From an uncultured Nitrosospira sp. (GTDB taxonomy: Bacteria > Nitrospirota > Nitrospiria > Nitrospirales > Nitrospiraceae), in NCBI GenBank assembly GCA_900696515.1, contig CAADGK010000002.1, positions 1-63,347 of the forward strand: 63,347 nucleotides of DNA, read 5' to 3'. Both the position numbers and the translations under genes were made by a program. Positions 32,056 to 40,111 of this stretch are shown one piece after another (position 1 is the first letter of the stretch; every line of letters begins with the position of its first letter). The notes below the pieces were generated by a model. It made no database searches. It saw nothing but the letters and a program-made list of their open reading frames with translations, and was not told the origin of the DNA.

Positions 32056-32529
32056 ATGGCCAACATCGCTCCTGCTCCGATGAAAACCCTGCTGAGTATG
32101 CTCGGAATTATAGGATGCGTGCTGTCGGTCGGATGTAAAAGTATGCCCACTCTCGAGCAGCAAGAACAACTGGTCCAGAGCGAGAATCTTCCGTTGGATC
32201 AAATCACCAGCAGGGCGGTAGTCAATGCCTGGGGCAAGCCTCCTTTTTATCAGAGCGAGTTCGCCTATTTTTTCGTGATGCCGGATTTGAGTCTCATCCC
32301 TCGATCACGAGTGGCCGCAGGTGAGGTGCCGAAAGGATGGAGAGGCGGGGTTCACGCGGGCGAAGGCGTCTATTTTGCCTACCCCAGCCGAGGCTGGTTG
32401 CTGGTCTTTCTAGATGAGCAGCTTGTCTACAGAGAAAAGCTCCAACCTGAAGAGCTAAGGATCTTGACGAACGCCTGGTCGTATGCGGCTCGATTCAAAA
32501 CTGGGATTGACGACAGTTCACGTCCATAA
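32056..32529 (+). CDS. Small lipoprotein of unknown function
   Basis: The protein has 157 residues from ATG 32056, with AGGGGAG (32041-32047) as ribosome site. A GTG at 32038 would overlap the previous gene. The lipoprotein signal ends in LSVGC with Cys27. The mature part is about 130 residues with a YFFVMPDLSLIPRSRVAAGEVPKGW stretch and no recognised domain. It lies directly before glgA on the same strand. Confidence 0.75.
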   Translation: MANIAPAPMKTLLSMLGIIGCVLSVGCKSMPTLEQQEQLVQSENLPLDQITSRAVVNAWGKPPFYQSEFAYFFVMPDLSLIPRSRVAAGEVPKGWRGGVHAGEGVYFAYPSRGWLLVFLDEQLVYREKLQPEELRILTNAWSYAARFKTGIDDSSRP

Positions 32530-32549
32530 GCCGTCCTCGGACACCCTGC

Positions 32550-34064
32550 ATGGCGTCGAAAATACCAGATAGCTTGCACATCGTGATGGCCGCCTCTGAG
32601 GCGGTTCCTTACGCGAAAACAGGCGGACTCGCCGATGTTGTAGGGGCTTTGTCCCTGGCCCTTGCAAAATTGGGGCATCAGATCACGTTGTTGTTGCCGG
32701 GTTATGGGACTCGGTTGCCTCATCGGCACCGTCGAGTCGCTATGCAATTCTCGGTACCCGTGGGGGGGGATCCGACGGATGTTTCCATCGAAGAAGAATA
32801 TGTGACGGTGACCGGTGCATCCCATCCCGTGAGAGTGTTGTTCGTGTGCCATGCCCCGTATTTTGATCGTTTGGGTCTTTATCAACAAGATCATCGCGAC
32901 TATCCAGACAATCTTGATCGGTTTAGTTTTTTCTGCCGTGCTGTTATTCAAGTCTTGCATGTCTTAGTGGACAGACAGAGAGAGAAGCTCGATATTCTGC
33001 ACCTCCACGATTGGCAGACCGCGTTGTGCGCGGTCTATCTCAAGGCGTTATCACATGAGCACACCAGTCTTGGATCGATCAAGACGTTATTGACTGTGCA
33101 CAATCTTGGGTATCAGGGGATCTTTCCAGGTCCGGAATTCATGAAAACGGGCCTTCCGTCGCCCTTGTTTTCACCGAGCAGCCTCGAGTTCTACGGAGCC
33201 GTGAATTGTCTGAAGGGAGGCATCATTTTTTCAGACGCCGTTTCCACAGTGAGTCCCACCTATGCCAGGGAGATTCTCACCGCGGAATATGGGTGCGGGC
33301 TTGAAGGTGTATTGGCACACCGCACGGGTGGTGTCAGCGGTGTCACAAACGGGATTGATGCGGATGTGTGGGATCCTGCGCGTGATGCCTATCTGCCTGC
33401 GCAGTACTGCGCTGACGATCGATCGGGAAAACGTGTGTGCAAGCGAGCGTTGCAAGATGAGCTTGGGTTGCCGGGTCTGGATGTGCCACTGCTAGCGGTC
33501 ATTGGCCGATTGACCTTCCAAAAAGGATTTGATCTTTTGCTCGAAATTCTTCCGGAGCTCATGGGGCTGGATCTACAACTGATTGTGCTGGGTGCTGGCG
33601 ACTCTCACCTGGAGCAACAATTCACAGCAGCGAAGGAGAAATATGCTCAGAGAATTGGTCTCCACCTCGGATTTGATGAGGGGCTGGCCCATCGAATAGA
33701 GGCGGGCTCGGATATGCTGATCATGCCGTCTCGTTACGAGCCTTGCGGGTTAAGTCAGTTGTATAGCTTGCGATATGGAACGGTTCCTATCGTACGGCGC
33801 ACAGGGGGACTCGCGGATACGGTCGTCCCCTTTCGTCCGTCAACAGTCACATCCGGGCGTGCAACAGGGTTTCATTTTATTGATCCATCTCCTGATACCC
33901 TACTCTCCACGATCTTGCTCGCGCTCCATGTTTATGGGGAGCAAGAGACATGGAAGGCACTAGTCACTTCAGGAATGAACCAGGATCTATCCTGGGATCA
34001 ATCGGCAAGAAACTATGTCAAGCTATACCACCGGTTAGGGGTACGCGGTGAAGAGAGGGGATGA
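32550..34064 (+). CDS. glgA: Glycogen synthase (ADP-glucose type)
   Basis: The protein has 504 residues and belongs to family GT5. It extends alpha-1,4-glucan from ADP-glucose. The N-terminal IVMAASEAVPYAKTGGLADVVGAL holds the Lys of the KTGGL motif. HDWQTAL, TVHNLGYQGIF and VSPTYAREI lie in the first Rossmann fold. IGRLTFQKGFDLLL and MPSRYEPCGLSQLYSLRYGTVPIVRRTGGLADTV lie in the second. ATG 32550 gives an N-terminus about ten residues longer than usual. Together with glgB it indicates glycogen storage. It ends one base before the converging lipoprotein gene. Confidence 0.96.
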   Translation: MASKIPDSLHIVMAASEAVPYAKTGGLADVVGALSLALAKLGHQITLLLPGYGTRLPHRHRRVAMQFSVPVGGDPTDVSIEEEYVTVTGASHPVRVLFVCHAPYFDRLGLYQQDHRDYPDNLDRFSFFCRAVIQVLHVLVDRQREKLDILHLHDWQTALCAVYLKALSHEHTSLGSIKTLLTVHNLGYQGIFPGPEFMKTGLPSPLFSPSSLEFYGAVNCLKGGIIFSDAVSTVSPTYAREILTAEYGCGLEGVLAHRTGGVSGVTNGIDADVWDPARDAYLPAQYCADDRSGKRVCKRALQDELGLPGLDVPLLAVIGRLTFQKGFDLLLEILPELMGLDLQLIVLGAGDSHLEQQFTAAKEKYAQRIGLHLGFDEGLAHRIEAGSDMLIMPSRYEPCGLSQLYSLRYGTVPIVRRTGGLADTVVPFRPSTVTSGRATGFHFIDPSPDTLLSTILLALHVYGEQETWKALVTSGMNQDLSWDQSARNYVKLYHRLGVRGEERG

Positions 34065-34065
34065 G

Positions 34066-34566
34066 CTAACGTGCATTGAAGGAGATTGTGAGCCCTTGCT
34101 CGAGTTTTGCCAGCAAGGTTTTTGCCCTGACAGCGTAGTAAGAATTTTGCCCTTCATGCAGTTTGATGATTGAAACAAAAAGATCCCGTGCAACTTCAAG
34201 GTAGCCCTGGGTAAGGGCAAGTTCCCCGGTATGAAGCGCACAGGCTGAAGTCATGGCCCTCACATCCACTGCAACTCGATTGGTCGGGGCTGAAACCAGA
34301 TGAGCAAGTTTATTTGGCAGCGGTAATATGAACTCATCTTTGCCCTGCCCAAGGCCACCGGCTGACCGGAGTTGGTCCAAGTTTGCCGTAGCTTTCGCTA
34401 AATCCGATGTCGCTTTACAATCGCCATACGCGTTCCATAGGGAGACAAAACCACCATCTCTCGCATCGGTTGTTTGGGTAGGAGGAGGAGTTGTGCACCC
34501 AGAGATGAGGAAAGCTGAACTAAGCAATCCGACCACTAGACCTACCCTCATGCCATTCGATCTCAT
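34066..34566 (-). CDS. Lipoprotein with helical (TPR-like) domain
   Basis: The protein has 166 residues from ATG 34566, with GGGAGG upstream. A GTG four codons earlier would sit on that ribosome site. The signal ends in LISGC (Cys24), followed by a Thr/Pro-rich linker. The remainder is helical and Ala/Leu-rich (DLAKATANLDQL, LALTQGYLEVARDLFVSIIKLHEG, YYAVRAKTLLAKLEQG), like a short TPR array. I do not know its function. It lies between glgA and the LuxR-type regulator, at the left edge of the polysaccharide locus. Confidence 0.7.
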   Translation of the reverse strand: MRSNGMRVGLVVGLLSSAFLISGCTTPPPTQTTDARDGGFVSLWNAYGDCKATSDLAKATANLDQLRSAGGLGQGKDEFILPLPNKLAHLVSAPTNRVAVDVRAMTSACALHTGELALTQGYLEVARDLFVSIIKLHEGQNSYYAVRAKTLLAKLEQGLTISFNAR

Positions 34567-34768
34567 GGTATCTGCCACCTCCCGTATTACTAACCTGAAG
34601 GTGTTTGCAAATCATAGGCCTATGGGCAGTCTTTTATAAGGCAATGTAAAACAATATAAATTCTGTAATAATAGCTGGCAGAGTCGTGTTAATTTCGACG
34701 CACTGTGATTTTTATGTAACAACAGGAGAGAGGCGGGAGGTCGGATTATTTCGAGGAGTGGGGAAAGG

Positions 34769-35377
34769 TTATGCGTTAAATATTTGGACGAGGATGCCGG
34801 TCCGTGTAGTGGAATTTGTCTTGCGCATGATGTGCTTAATGTGTTCCTTGACGGTTTGTTCGGTAATCTGGAGTGCGTTAGCAATCTCTTTGTTCGTCCA
34901 GCCTTTTGCCAGGTGTTCAACCACAGATTGTTCTCGGTTCGTGAGCTGGAAACGTTCTCGAGCATGCTCCGCATTCAGGTTCTGTTTTCGCCCCAATTCT
35001 TCCATGGTTACCACAAGTCGGGCGTGTTGAATCCCTCCGCGATCCGGCAAACCAAATCCTCTCAACAGGATTGGTTGATTGGGATCGCCTGTGACACGTT
35101 TGAGCTCAAACTGTTCCCAATCTTTTGCTTCTGTCCGTATGTGAAGGGCTTTGATTATTTCGGCGCACAGCTCGGTGAGGGCTGTTGGGAGTATTCCGCG
35201 TGCTGAAACAGTTATGGCACTTCCATGTTCGACCGCAGTGATCTTCTTGGCCAGCTCAGTCGCCTGTCGATTCATGTGGAGCAGTTGCATTGATGTCGAA
35301 AGTACCACGATGCCGGAACCTGCTCTCTGATCGGCCAGCACGTCGGTTTGGTCGATTCCTTTTGGCGATTCGGTCAT
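34769..35377 (-). CDS. LuxR-family transcriptional regulator with PAS-like sensor
   Basis: The protein has 202 residues. The N-terminal 20-125 resembles a PAS fold (GIVVLSTSMQLLHMNRQATELAKK). The C-terminal 143-200 is a LuxR/NarL-type helix-turn-helix (LTNREQSVVEHLAKGWTNKEIANALQITEQTVKEHIKHIMRKT). There is no receiver domain or acyl-homoserine-lactone domain pattern. It is divergent from the polysaccharide genes across a large non-coding region, so it is a good candidate for their regulator. The TACCT/AGGTA half-sites about 95-130 bases upstream could be its own binding sites (inference). Confidence 0.88.
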   Translation of the reverse strand: MTESPKGIDQTDVLADQRAGSGIVVLSTSMQLLHMNRQATELAKKITAVEHGSAITVSARGILPTALTELCAEIIKALHIRTEAKDWEQFELKRVTGDPNQPILLRGFGLPDRGGIQHARLVVTMEELGRKQNLNAEHARERFQLTNREQSVVEHLAKGWTNKEIANALQITEQTVKEHIKHIMRKTNSTTRTGILVQIFNA

Positions 35378-35471
35378 AATAAAGCCAAGGTATTGCTTTA
35401 AGTGTGAGGTGAAAATGGAGAGATTAGGTTGTCCTTACTCCTGACCCCCCGCTGTGATAATACCGAAATAG

Positions 35472-35505
35472 TACCTAACACTTTCGAGGTAGTCAACATA
35501 TACCT
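35472..35505. promoter_or_regulatory. Candidate operator: three TACCT/AGGTA half-sites
   Basis: TACCT (35472-35476), AGGTA (35487-35491) and TACCT (35501-35505) alternate with spacers of 10 and 9 bases. NarL/LuxR-type domains recognise heptamers beginning TAC, so these may be sites for the adjacent regulator. Five-base words are common, so the evidence is the clustering only. Confidence 0.25.
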
Positions 35506-35937
35506 GTCTGAAAGCTGTCTGCGGGATTGGTGTTGTTGGGTTGGATGTCAGTGCACAGTGTCCTCCAGCTCAGTTTGAAATGAATGACCGAACGATTTTG
35601 ACAATCGAGTTGAGTATAGGACCTGGCCAGATAGGATCATTGTTGCGCGTCCAGCGAGGGCACAGGCCAAGGAACCAATGGGGAATCATACGTCGTAAGC
35701 CAGTCCGGAAACCTTGTGCGGTGCAGGGGGGTACGTCCGACATTTGATTTGACTCTAAGTGCTGATTAATTCTTGTGTTTGCATGGGATGTTGAATCGAT
35801 TAATAACTCGCTTCGCTGTGCGGTCTTACTCGTGGATCTAGCTTGTGCGTGTATGAAATGGGTGTTCTTTTTGTGATTACGTGGTAAGTATTGAGTGGTA
35901 GGCTGCCTAGGGATCAGCAACAAAAGACATTAAGTCT

Positions 35938-35949
35938 GGTACTATATAT
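35938..35949 (+). promoter_or_regulatory. GGTACTATATAT element, copy 1
   Basis: This twelve-base element is repeated exactly at 41565-41576, upstream of the export genes. The TATATAT part could serve as a -10 region. It lies about 390 bases before the cytidylyltransferase start. Confidence 0.25.
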
Positions 35950-36337
35950 TCCGACAGGTGATTGTTCGCTTTGAAAAGGTCTCGATGTATGCGTTGTCAA
36001 GGGGCTGAGGCTAGGCTCAGCAGGGAAGGCTTGATTTGCCTTGAAAAGTGGTCTGTTGTATCAGGGCTGGAATCTTGATGATGTTGACAACTCAGTCGCG
36101 TTCCATCGTTGCAGGCAATACCTCTTTGAAATCTTGCAAGTGATTGATTTGGTTGGGGACGCATTCGGCACTCGATCGAAGCCTGCACCAGGTTATGAAT
36201 TTGTAAGCATCAAGCCCAGTAGAGTGTTTCGTTCATTGATGACACATACGTTGAGACACTACTGGATCAAGTCACAATGGAATGACCGTGAGATGTAGAC
36301 ACCTCATGGGTTGCGTAGAGGACAGGAGGAACTTGCC

Positions 36338-37111
36338 GTGAAAGCAGTCATTCTTGCTGGGGGAATGGGGACTCGACTTTCAGAAGAGACCGTTTTGCGA
36401 CCGAAACCCATGGTTGAAATCGGGGGGAAGCCCATATTGTGGCATATCATGAAGATATATGCCGCCCATGGCATAAAGGAATTTGTTGTAGGGCTCGGCT
36501 ACAAGGGAGAGATGATCAAGGACTACTTCCTCAACTTCTACGCGTTTAATAAGGATATTTCCGTCGACCTGTTGAGTGGAAAGACGACGATTCATGACGG
36601 GAAACAGCACGAAGACTGGAAAGTGCACCTCGTCGATACTGGGCTGCATACTCAGACGGGAGGTCGGCTTAAACAGTTGAAAAAATGGATAGGCGAAAAC
36701 GAAACGTTTCTGTTTACGTATGGCGACGGGGTTTCAGATGTCGATATTCAAGCCACTATTAAGTTCCATAAGTCTCATGGAAAGTTAGCCACGGTGACGT
36801 CGGTCCTGCCACCTGCCAGATTCGGACGGCTCGTGTTCGATCATGATCACATCGTTGACTTCAAGGAAAAACCTCATGGCGAGGAAGGCTGGATCAACGG
36901 TGGTTTCTATGTCCTCGAACCTAAAGCGATCGACTACATTAACGGCGATGAGACTGTGTGGGAGAGGGATCCGATTCGGCAGCTCACGAGAGATCATCAA
37001 TTGATGGGCTATCGGCACGATCGTTTCTGGTCGTGCATGGATACGCTGAAAGAGAAGAATTATTTGGAGGAGTTATGGCAATCATCGAAGGCTCCCTGGA
37101 AGGTATGGTAA
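36338..37111 (+). CDS. rfbF: Glucose-1-phosphate cytidylyltransferase
   Basis: The protein has 257 residues from GTG 36338, behind AGGAGGA. The upstream TTG 36311 would include the ribosome site. It makes CDP-glucose from CTP and glucose-1-phosphate. VKAVILAGGMGTRLSEETVLRPKPMVEIGGKPILWHIMKIY is the family N-terminus with the GGxGTR nucleotide loop. LFTYGDGVSDVDI holds the metal Asp, and EEGWINGGFYVLEPKAIDYI and WERDPIRQL follow. It is the first gene of a nucleotide-sugar cassette leading towards a CDP-linked deoxysugar. Confidence 0.95.
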   Translation: MKAVILAGGMGTRLSEETVLRPKPMVEIGGKPILWHIMKIYAAHGIKEFVVGLGYKGEMIKDYFLNFYAFNKDISVDLLSGKTTIHDGKQHEDWKVHLVDTGLHTQTGGRLKQLKKWIGENETFLFTYGDGVSDVDIQATIKFHKSHGKLATVTSVLPPARFGRLVFDHDHIVDFKEKPHGEEGWINGGFYVLEPKAIDYINGDETVWERDPIRQLTRDHQLMGYRHDRFWSCMDTLKEKNYLEELWQSSKAPWKVW

Positions 37112-37225
37112 GGTGAGCTGCTAGGTAGATGAGACTCCTGACTCCCCAACCGTGTTTTCCTACTGTACGCTGCAACCTCAATCACCGTCGAACCGCCACA
37201 TTTGGGTAATGTTTAGACTAAGGAA

Positions 37226-38290
37226 ATGAATATGCGAATTTTGATCACAGGGAATATGGGATATGTTGGCCCCTTGGTGTTACGCCGACTGCGTGAATCG
37301 CATCCCGGGGCGACGTTGATCGGATACGATATCGGGTACTTTGCCCATTGTTTGACCGGTTCAGCGCGATTCCCTGAAAGTCGGGCGGATATTCAGTATT
37401 TCGGGGACATCCGGCAAGTGCCCGAAAGGATCCTCCAGGGGATCGACGCGATTGTGCATCTCTGCGCGATCTCCAATGATCCGATGGGGGCCATTTTTGA
37501 GGACGTGACGCTTGATATCAATCACCGCGCAAGCATCGATCTTGCCGTCAAAGCAAAGCGAGCGGGTGTGAAGACTTTCGTGTTCGCCTCAAGTTGCAGT
37601 GTCTATGGTTTTGCGGAGGGAGGCCCTCGCCGGGAGGAAGATGAACTGAACCCGCTCACAGCGTACGCAAAGTCGAAGGTCAGTACTGAACGAGATTTGG
37701 CGTCGCTTACATCGGAATCGTTTATGGCAACGTGTCTTCGGTTTGCAACGGCATGCGGGATGAGTGACCGGTTACGACTGGATCTTGTGCTGAATGATTT
37801 TGTGGCTGGCGCATTGGTGGCTAAACGCATCACGATACTCAGTGATGGGACGCCATGGCGTCCATTAATTCACGTGAGGGATATGGCGAGAGCCATCGAT
37901 TGGGCGGTGCAGAGAGATCGCCGTGACGGCGGCGCGTTTCTGACGGTCAATGTGGGAAGCGATGCATGGAATTATCAGGTGAAGGATTTAGCCACGGCGG
38001 TCACTCAACTTGTTCCAGATGTGGAAGTTTCGATTAACCGTGATGCACAGCCCGATAAGCGATCCTACCGGGTTAACTTCGACAAATTCTCCAAGCTGGC
38101 GCAGGGATTTCTTCCCGCGGTCGATCTTCAGGGCGCCGTGAGGGATCTCCGTGATGGGCTGATGGCCATGGGCTTTCGCGATCCTGATTTTCGGAAGGGC
38201 GAGTTGATACGCTTGGTGACGTTAAGGCGACTGAGAGAGGAAGGTCATTTGACGGACCAGCTCGCATGGAAGGATCCGGCGGCCCGATGA
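37226..38290 (+). CDS. NAD-dependent epimerase/dehydratase (extended SDR)
   Basis: The protein has 354 residues. The Rossmann motif is GNMGYVGP, a variant of GxxGxxG. The catalytic residues are visible as SSCSVYG (Ser) and YAKSK (Tyr-x3-Lys). LCAISNDPMG and PWRPLIHVRDMA are typical of sugar SDRs encoded next to rfbF-like genes. It does not carry the N-terminal pattern of CDP-glucose 4,6-dehydratase (RfbG). It may therefore be a reductase or epimerase acting on a 4-keto sugar, or may replace RfbG. The last roughly 60 residues are hydrophilic (RKGELIRLVTLRRLREEGHL). Confidence 0.85.
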   Translation: MNMRILITGNMGYVGPLVLRRLRESHPGATLIGYDIGYFAHCLTGSARFPESRADIQYFGDIRQVPERILQGIDAIVHLCAISNDPMGAIFEDVTLDINHRASIDLAVKAKRAGVKTFVFASSCSVYGFAEGGPRREEDELNPLTAYAKSKVSTERDLASLTSESFMATCLRFATACGMSDRLRLDLVLNDFVAGALVAKRITILSDGTPWRPLIHVRDMARAIDWAVQRDRRDGGAFLTVNVGSDAWNYQVKDLATAVTQLVPDVEVSINRDAQPDKRSYRVNFDKFSKLAQGFLPAVDLQGAVRDLRDGLMAMGFRDPDFRKGELIRLVTLRRLREEGHLTDQLAWKDPAAR

Positions 38291-38336
38291 GCAGTCAACA
38301 AGGCGGTATGACTAAATTAAGGAAGGAGATCTCGGC

Positions 38337-39572
38337 ATGAAGCCATCGGTCTGTCGCTCATGCGGAGCAGGTCTTGAGCATACGTTTATCGATCTGGGAA
38401 TGTCTCCATTGGCTAATTCGTACATTAAGCCGGAGCACGTGAATCGGATGGAGCCTTTCTATCCTTTACATGTGTATGTCTGCAAGAAGTGCTTGCTGGT
38501 TCAGTTGGAACAGTTTTCAAGCCCGCACGATATTTTTTCAGACTACGCCTACTTCTCCTCGTTTTCCGATTCATGGCTCGCGCATGCTCGGACCTATGTC
38601 GACATGATGGTCGATCGATTCAGATTTGACCGCAACTCGAGAGTCGTAGAGATCGCCAGCAATGACGGGTATCTTCTGAAAAACTTTGTTGAGCGGGGTA
38701 TCCCTGTGCTCGGGGTCGAACCTGCGGCGAATGTGGCCGAAGTCGCAAGGGGAAAAGGGATCAATACCAAGGTGGCGTTCTTTGGTGAAAAAACGGCGCG
38801 TAGCTTGACCGACGATGGATGGGCTGCAGATTTGATAATTGGGAACAACGTATTGGCTCACGTCCCGGATTTGAACGATTTTGTAAGGGGACTCAAGCTG
38901 CTCTTAAGGCCGGCGGGTTTGATCACCATGGAATTCCCTCACCTCCTTCAACTCATGGAGCAGAATCAGTTTGACACGATCTATCATGAACATTTTTCAT
39001 ACTTCTCTTTCATGGCGGTTGAGCAGGTTTTTGCCCGCCATGGGATGAAACTATTTGATGTGGAGGAGTTGCCGACACACGGGGGGTCGCTGCGAATCTA
39101 TGCCTGCCATGATAGCGATGCCTCCAAGCCTGTTGAGACGCGGGCACAGGAACTGAAGTCTCGGGAGGAAGCCCTTGGATTCGGTCACCTCGGGCACTAT
39201 CTCTCGTTTGGTCCGCACGTTGAAGCCACAAAAAGAAAATTGCTGTCTTTCCTGATTGCGGCCAAACAGGAGGGCAAACGTGTTGTCTGTTACGGAGCTC
39301 CGGCAAAGGGCAATACCCTTCTGAACTATTGCGGCGTTCGTACCGATTTCATCGATTACACGGTTGATCGGAGTCCGCATAAGCAAGGCCACTTTCTTCC
39401 CGGTGTCCATATTCCGATTTATGAGCCGGAACGGGTGCGTGTGACTCAGCCGGACTATCTCCTGATCTTGCCCTGGAATATTCGGGAGGAGGTTATGAAC
39501 CAGATGAGCTATATTCGTGAGTGGGGTGGGAAGTTCGTCGTTCCGATCCCCGCGGTGCAAGTGTACCCATGA
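38337..39572 (+). CDS. TylC3-like sugar C-methyltransferase
   Basis: The protein has 411 residues and three domains. The N-terminal zinc module is CRSCGAGL...VCKKCLL (about 5-55). A SAM-binding Rossmann fold follows (VVEIASNDGYLLKNF, about 100-200, then NNVLAHVPDLNDFV). The C-terminal Methyltransf_14-type domain shows VVCYGAPAKGNTLLNY. The motif YHEHFSYFS matches the Tyr/His catalytic region of the 3-C-methyltransferases TylC3/TcaB9. Such enzymes methylate C3 of 4-keto deoxysugar nucleotides. A good AAGGAGAT-type site precedes ATG 38337. Confidence 0.93.
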   Translation: MKPSVCRSCGAGLEHTFIDLGMSPLANSYIKPEHVNRMEPFYPLHVYVCKKCLLVQLEQFSSPHDIFSDYAYFSSFSDSWLAHARTYVDMMVDRFRFDRNSRVVEIASNDGYLLKNFVERGIPVLGVEPAANVAEVARGKGINTKVAFFGEKTARSLTDDGWAADLIIGNNVLAHVPDLNDFVRGLKLLLRPAGLITMEFPHLLQLMEQNQFDTIYHEHFSYFSFMAVEQVFARHGMKLFDVEELPTHGGSLRIYACHDSDASKPVETRAQELKSREEALGFGHLGHYLSFGPHVEATKRKLLSFLIAAKQEGKRVVCYGAPAKGNTLLNYCGVRTDFIDYTVDRSPHKQGHFLPGVHIPIYEPERVRVTQPDYLLILPWNIREEVMNQMSYIREWGGKFVVPIPAVQVYP

Positions 39573-40105
39573 TTTTCACGCAAACCGTCCTGATGGGTGC
39601 CTTTGTCATTGATCCTGAGCCTGCCTCCGATGAACGGGGGGTGTTCGCCAGAGTCTGGTGCGAAAAAGAGTTCGAAGCACATGGGCTTTCCACGAGATGG
39701 GTCCAATCGAGTATTTCCTTCAACCGTCGCAAGGGGACATTGCGGGGGATGCACTATCAGGCTCATCCCAATGAGGAAGTGAAATTGGTCCGCTGCACTG
39801 CTGGTGCGATCTATGATGTCATTGTGGACTTGCGAGCAACATCACCGACTTATGGGCGGCATGTGGGTGTGATGTTGACGGCGGATAACCATCGGTCTCT
39901 GTACATTCCGAAACAATTTGCGCATGGGTTTCTCACGCTGCAAGACAATTCCGAAGTTTCCTATCACATGTCGGAGTTCTATGAGCCTTCGAGTGCGCGA
40001 GGTATTCGCTGGGATGACCCGCAGTTGCACATCAAGTGGCCGGAGCCCATTGCGATCATGTCGGAGAGGGATCAACTGTGGCCGAAGTTCAGTGTGAACG
40101 GGTGA
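39569..40105 (+). CDS. dTDP-4-dehydrorhamnose 3,5-epimerase-like protein
   Basis: The protein has 178 residues from ATG 39569, which overlaps the previous stop by four bases. It is an RmlC-type cupin: SDERGVFARVWCEKEFEAHG, SSISFNRRKGTLRGMHYQAHP with the catalytic His, and VRCTAGAIYDVIVDLRATSPTYG. The ending IPKQFAHGFLTLQDNSEVSYHMSEFYEP is typical. In this cassette the substrate is more likely a CDP-4-keto sugar than dTDP-sugar, since no rmlA/rmlB is seen. The symbol rfbC is therefore not assigned. Confidence 0.92.
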   Translation: MIFTQTVLMGAFVIDPEPASDERGVFARVWCEKEFEAHGLSTRWVQSSISFNRRKGTLRGMHYQAHPNEEVKLVRCTAGAIYDVIVDLRATSPTYGRHVGVMLTADNHRSLYIPKQFAHGFLTLQDNSEVSYHMSEFYEPSSARGIRWDDPQLHIKWPEPIAIMSERDQLWPKFSVNG

Positions 40106-40111
40106 CGTGAC

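Larger units (their letters stand above)
35378..36337. other. Large divergent non-coding region at the head of the polysaccharide locus
   Basis: About 960 bases lie between the LuxR gene and the cytidylyltransferase gene. Short open frames occur on both strands (for example 36041-36298 plus and 35570-35923 minus), but none has a trusted ribosome site or a recognisable protein pattern. The region holds the half-site cluster 35472-35505 and the GGTACTATATAT element at 35938-35949. It is AT-richer than the flanking genes and probably contains the promoter and leader of the locus. Confidence 0.5.

Noticed and set aside
35570-35923. Open frame of 117 codons on the minus strand
   Set aside because: Composition rich in Pro, Arg, Thr and Asn with no hydrophobic core pattern, and no ribosome site. 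Treated as non-coding.
36041-36298. Open frame of 85 codons before the cytidylyltransferase gene
   Set aside because: TTG start, no good ribosome site and no recognisable pattern. Could be chance in AT-rich DNA.
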